The translations under genes and the position numbers were made by a program. Below the pieces are notes generated by a model that did not search any database, was not told the origin of the DNA, and saw nothing but the letters and a program-made list of their open reading frames with translations. A DNA stretch of 6,730 bases from Bordetella parapertussis. Its GTDB lineage: Bacteria; Pseudomonadota; Gammaproteobacteria; Burkholderiales; SG8-39. The stretch is taken from NCBI GenBank assembly GCA_945906975.1, contig CAMDRY010000174.1, positions 1 through 6,730 of the forward strand, read 5' to 3'. Of this stretch, positions 5,998 to 6,730 are shown piece by piece. Each line of letters opens with the position of its first letter. The first letter of the stretch is position 1.

Positions 5998-6025
5998 TTT
6001 ATGGCGCGTGTTGTGTGGTTCGCAA
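5998..6025 (-). promoter_or_regulatory. Weak candidate sigma-70 promoter for the Bug-lactonase-SDR genes
   Basis: On the minus strand TTGCGA (6025-6020) is followed after 16 bases by CATAAA (6003-5998), each four of six to consensus, in a locally A/T-rich stretch of an otherwise GC-rich gap. Other TATG/TTTTAT motifs nearby (about 5947-5960) could serve instead. The whole 5856-6115 gap has no gene and no clear terminator for the RraA-family gene upstream, so read-through is also possible. Confidence 0.22.
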
Positions 6026-6115
6026 TAGCCTCGAAGCCAACAATTTCGGCGACCCCGGCCAACAAGTTACCAGAAGCGGCCCACGCGGCGCGCAATTCTT
6101 TACCCCGTCGCCCGG

Positions 6116-6730
6116 CTATTTTTTGCGCGGGATCACCAGGAACTGCGCCAGCGGCATACCTTCGCCGAGTTTGGCAAGCCGCTCCTCCTCCGCCTGTTCC
6201 AGGCGCTGCGCCGTCGCCAGCACCTCGGCGGCACGCGCGCGCGGCACGAAGCACACACCCACTTCATCAGCGATAACCAGGTCGCCCGGATGCACCGTAA
6301 CGCCGGCCATCACCACGGGCACGTTGATCCCGACAGTTTCGATACGCCACTTGCCGGTGGCCGGGCTGACCGAAGAGGACCACACCGGGTAGCCGATCTT
6401 GCGCGAATGGTCGATGTCGCGCACCGCGCCGTCCACCACCGCACCGGCCTCGCCCTGGCGCTTGCCGATGGAGGCCGAGATGCCGCCCATGCTGGAAATA
6501 TTCGCCACCCCCTGTATCACCAGGATGTCGCCGGGCGCGGCGAGGTTGTGCGCCTCGATTTCAGCCAGATGCGAGACCTTGCGCGCCACCGCCTCGGGCA
6601 CCGTCTTGTCGAGCTTGCGGTTGAGCACCGTCACCGCCTGCGCCACCACGCGCGCTGCAGGGTCGCTTGGCCGCAAGGTCGAGCCGGGCACCGCGCCACT
6701 GACACCACAATAGTCCATGGCATCGGACGT
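6116..6730 (-). CDS. RraA/HMG-CHA aldolase family protein (5' end outside window)
   Basis: A member of the family that includes 4-hydroxy-4-methyl-2-oxoglutarate/4-carboxy-4-hydroxy-2-oxoadipate aldolase and the RNase E inhibitor RraA. The aldolases release pyruvate as the last step of 4,5-cleavage of protocatechuate and gallate. The frame is open to the right edge (TSDAMDYCGVSGAVPG), so the ATG at 6718 is internal; 204 residues remain and only about 20-30 are missing. Visible are GGISASIGKRQGEAG at 82-96 and VVDGAVRDID at 98-107, with R104-D105 matching the substrate- and metal-binding Arg-Asp pair. The acidic residue expected 21 positions before that Arg (D-X20-R-D motif of characterised aldolases, from memory) is G83 here. 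The tail is a charged helix (QRLEQAEEERLAKL) ending IPRKK. Context favours a catabolic enzyme over RraA proper, but the altered motif means the classical aldolase activity cannot be assumed. Confidence 0.85.
   Translation of the reverse strand, partial: TSDAMDYCGVSGAVPGSTLRPSDPAARVVAQAVTVLNRKLDKTVPEAVARKVSHLAEIEAHNLAAPGDILVIQGVANISSMGGISASIGKRQGEAGAVVDGAVRDIDHSRKIGYPVWSSSVSPATGKWRIETVGINVPVVMAGVTVHPGDLVIADEVGVCFVPRARAAEVLATAQRLEQAEEERLAKLGEGMPLAQFLVIPRKK

Overview
The window looks like accessory catabolic DNA from a high-GC betaproteobacterium, most likely Burkholderiales. The main reason is that two of the seven genes encode periplasmic Bug (TctC-type) solute-binding proteins, a family strongly expanded in Bordetella, Cupriavidus, Polaromonas and relatives. 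The other genes are a flavin monooxygenase, an amidohydrolase of the 2-pyrone-4,6-dicarboxylate lactonase type, an SDR and an RraA-type aldolase. The taxon is inferred from gene content and composition; there is no marker gene. I see no rRNA, tRNA, CRISPR array, insertion sequence or phage gene.

Layout: two gene groups converge on a 96-base spacer at 3024-3119. The plus-strand group is the C-terminal half of an MFS transporter (2-655, cut by the left edge), a 180-base gap, a class A FAD-dependent monooxygenase (836-2041) and a Bug protein (2034-3023) whose start overlaps the monooxygenase stop by 8 bases. The minus-strand group, read right to left, is an RraA-family protein (6730-6116, cut by the right edge), a 260-base gap, a second Bug protein (5855-4875), a PDC-lactonase-like amidohydrolase (4855-3965) and an SDR (3968-3120). 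The last three are tightly packed: a 19-base gap, then a 4-base GTGA overlap.

Working hypothesis: both groups serve uptake and degradation of aromatic or polycarboxylic acids. The Bug proteins would capture an organic acid in the periplasm, the MFS protein could move a substrate or product, and the monooxygenase could hydroxylate an aromatic ring. The SDR, lactonase and RraA-type aldolase resemble steps of the protocatechuate/gallate 4,5-cleavage route (dehydrogenation, lactone hydrolysis, retro-aldol cleavage). The ring-cleavage dioxygenase, the hydratase and the TctA/TctB membrane subunits are not in this window, so no complete pathway is shown and the substrates are unknown.

Non-coding structure worth attention: a perfect 10-bp inverted repeat that contains both convergent stop codons and encloses a UNCG-capped hairpin; a heptanucleotide tandem repeat directly upstream of the second Bug gene that fits the G-quadruplex rule; and an imperfect dyad next to it. 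The remaining antisense open frames, some longer than 1 kb, are read as high-GC shadows.
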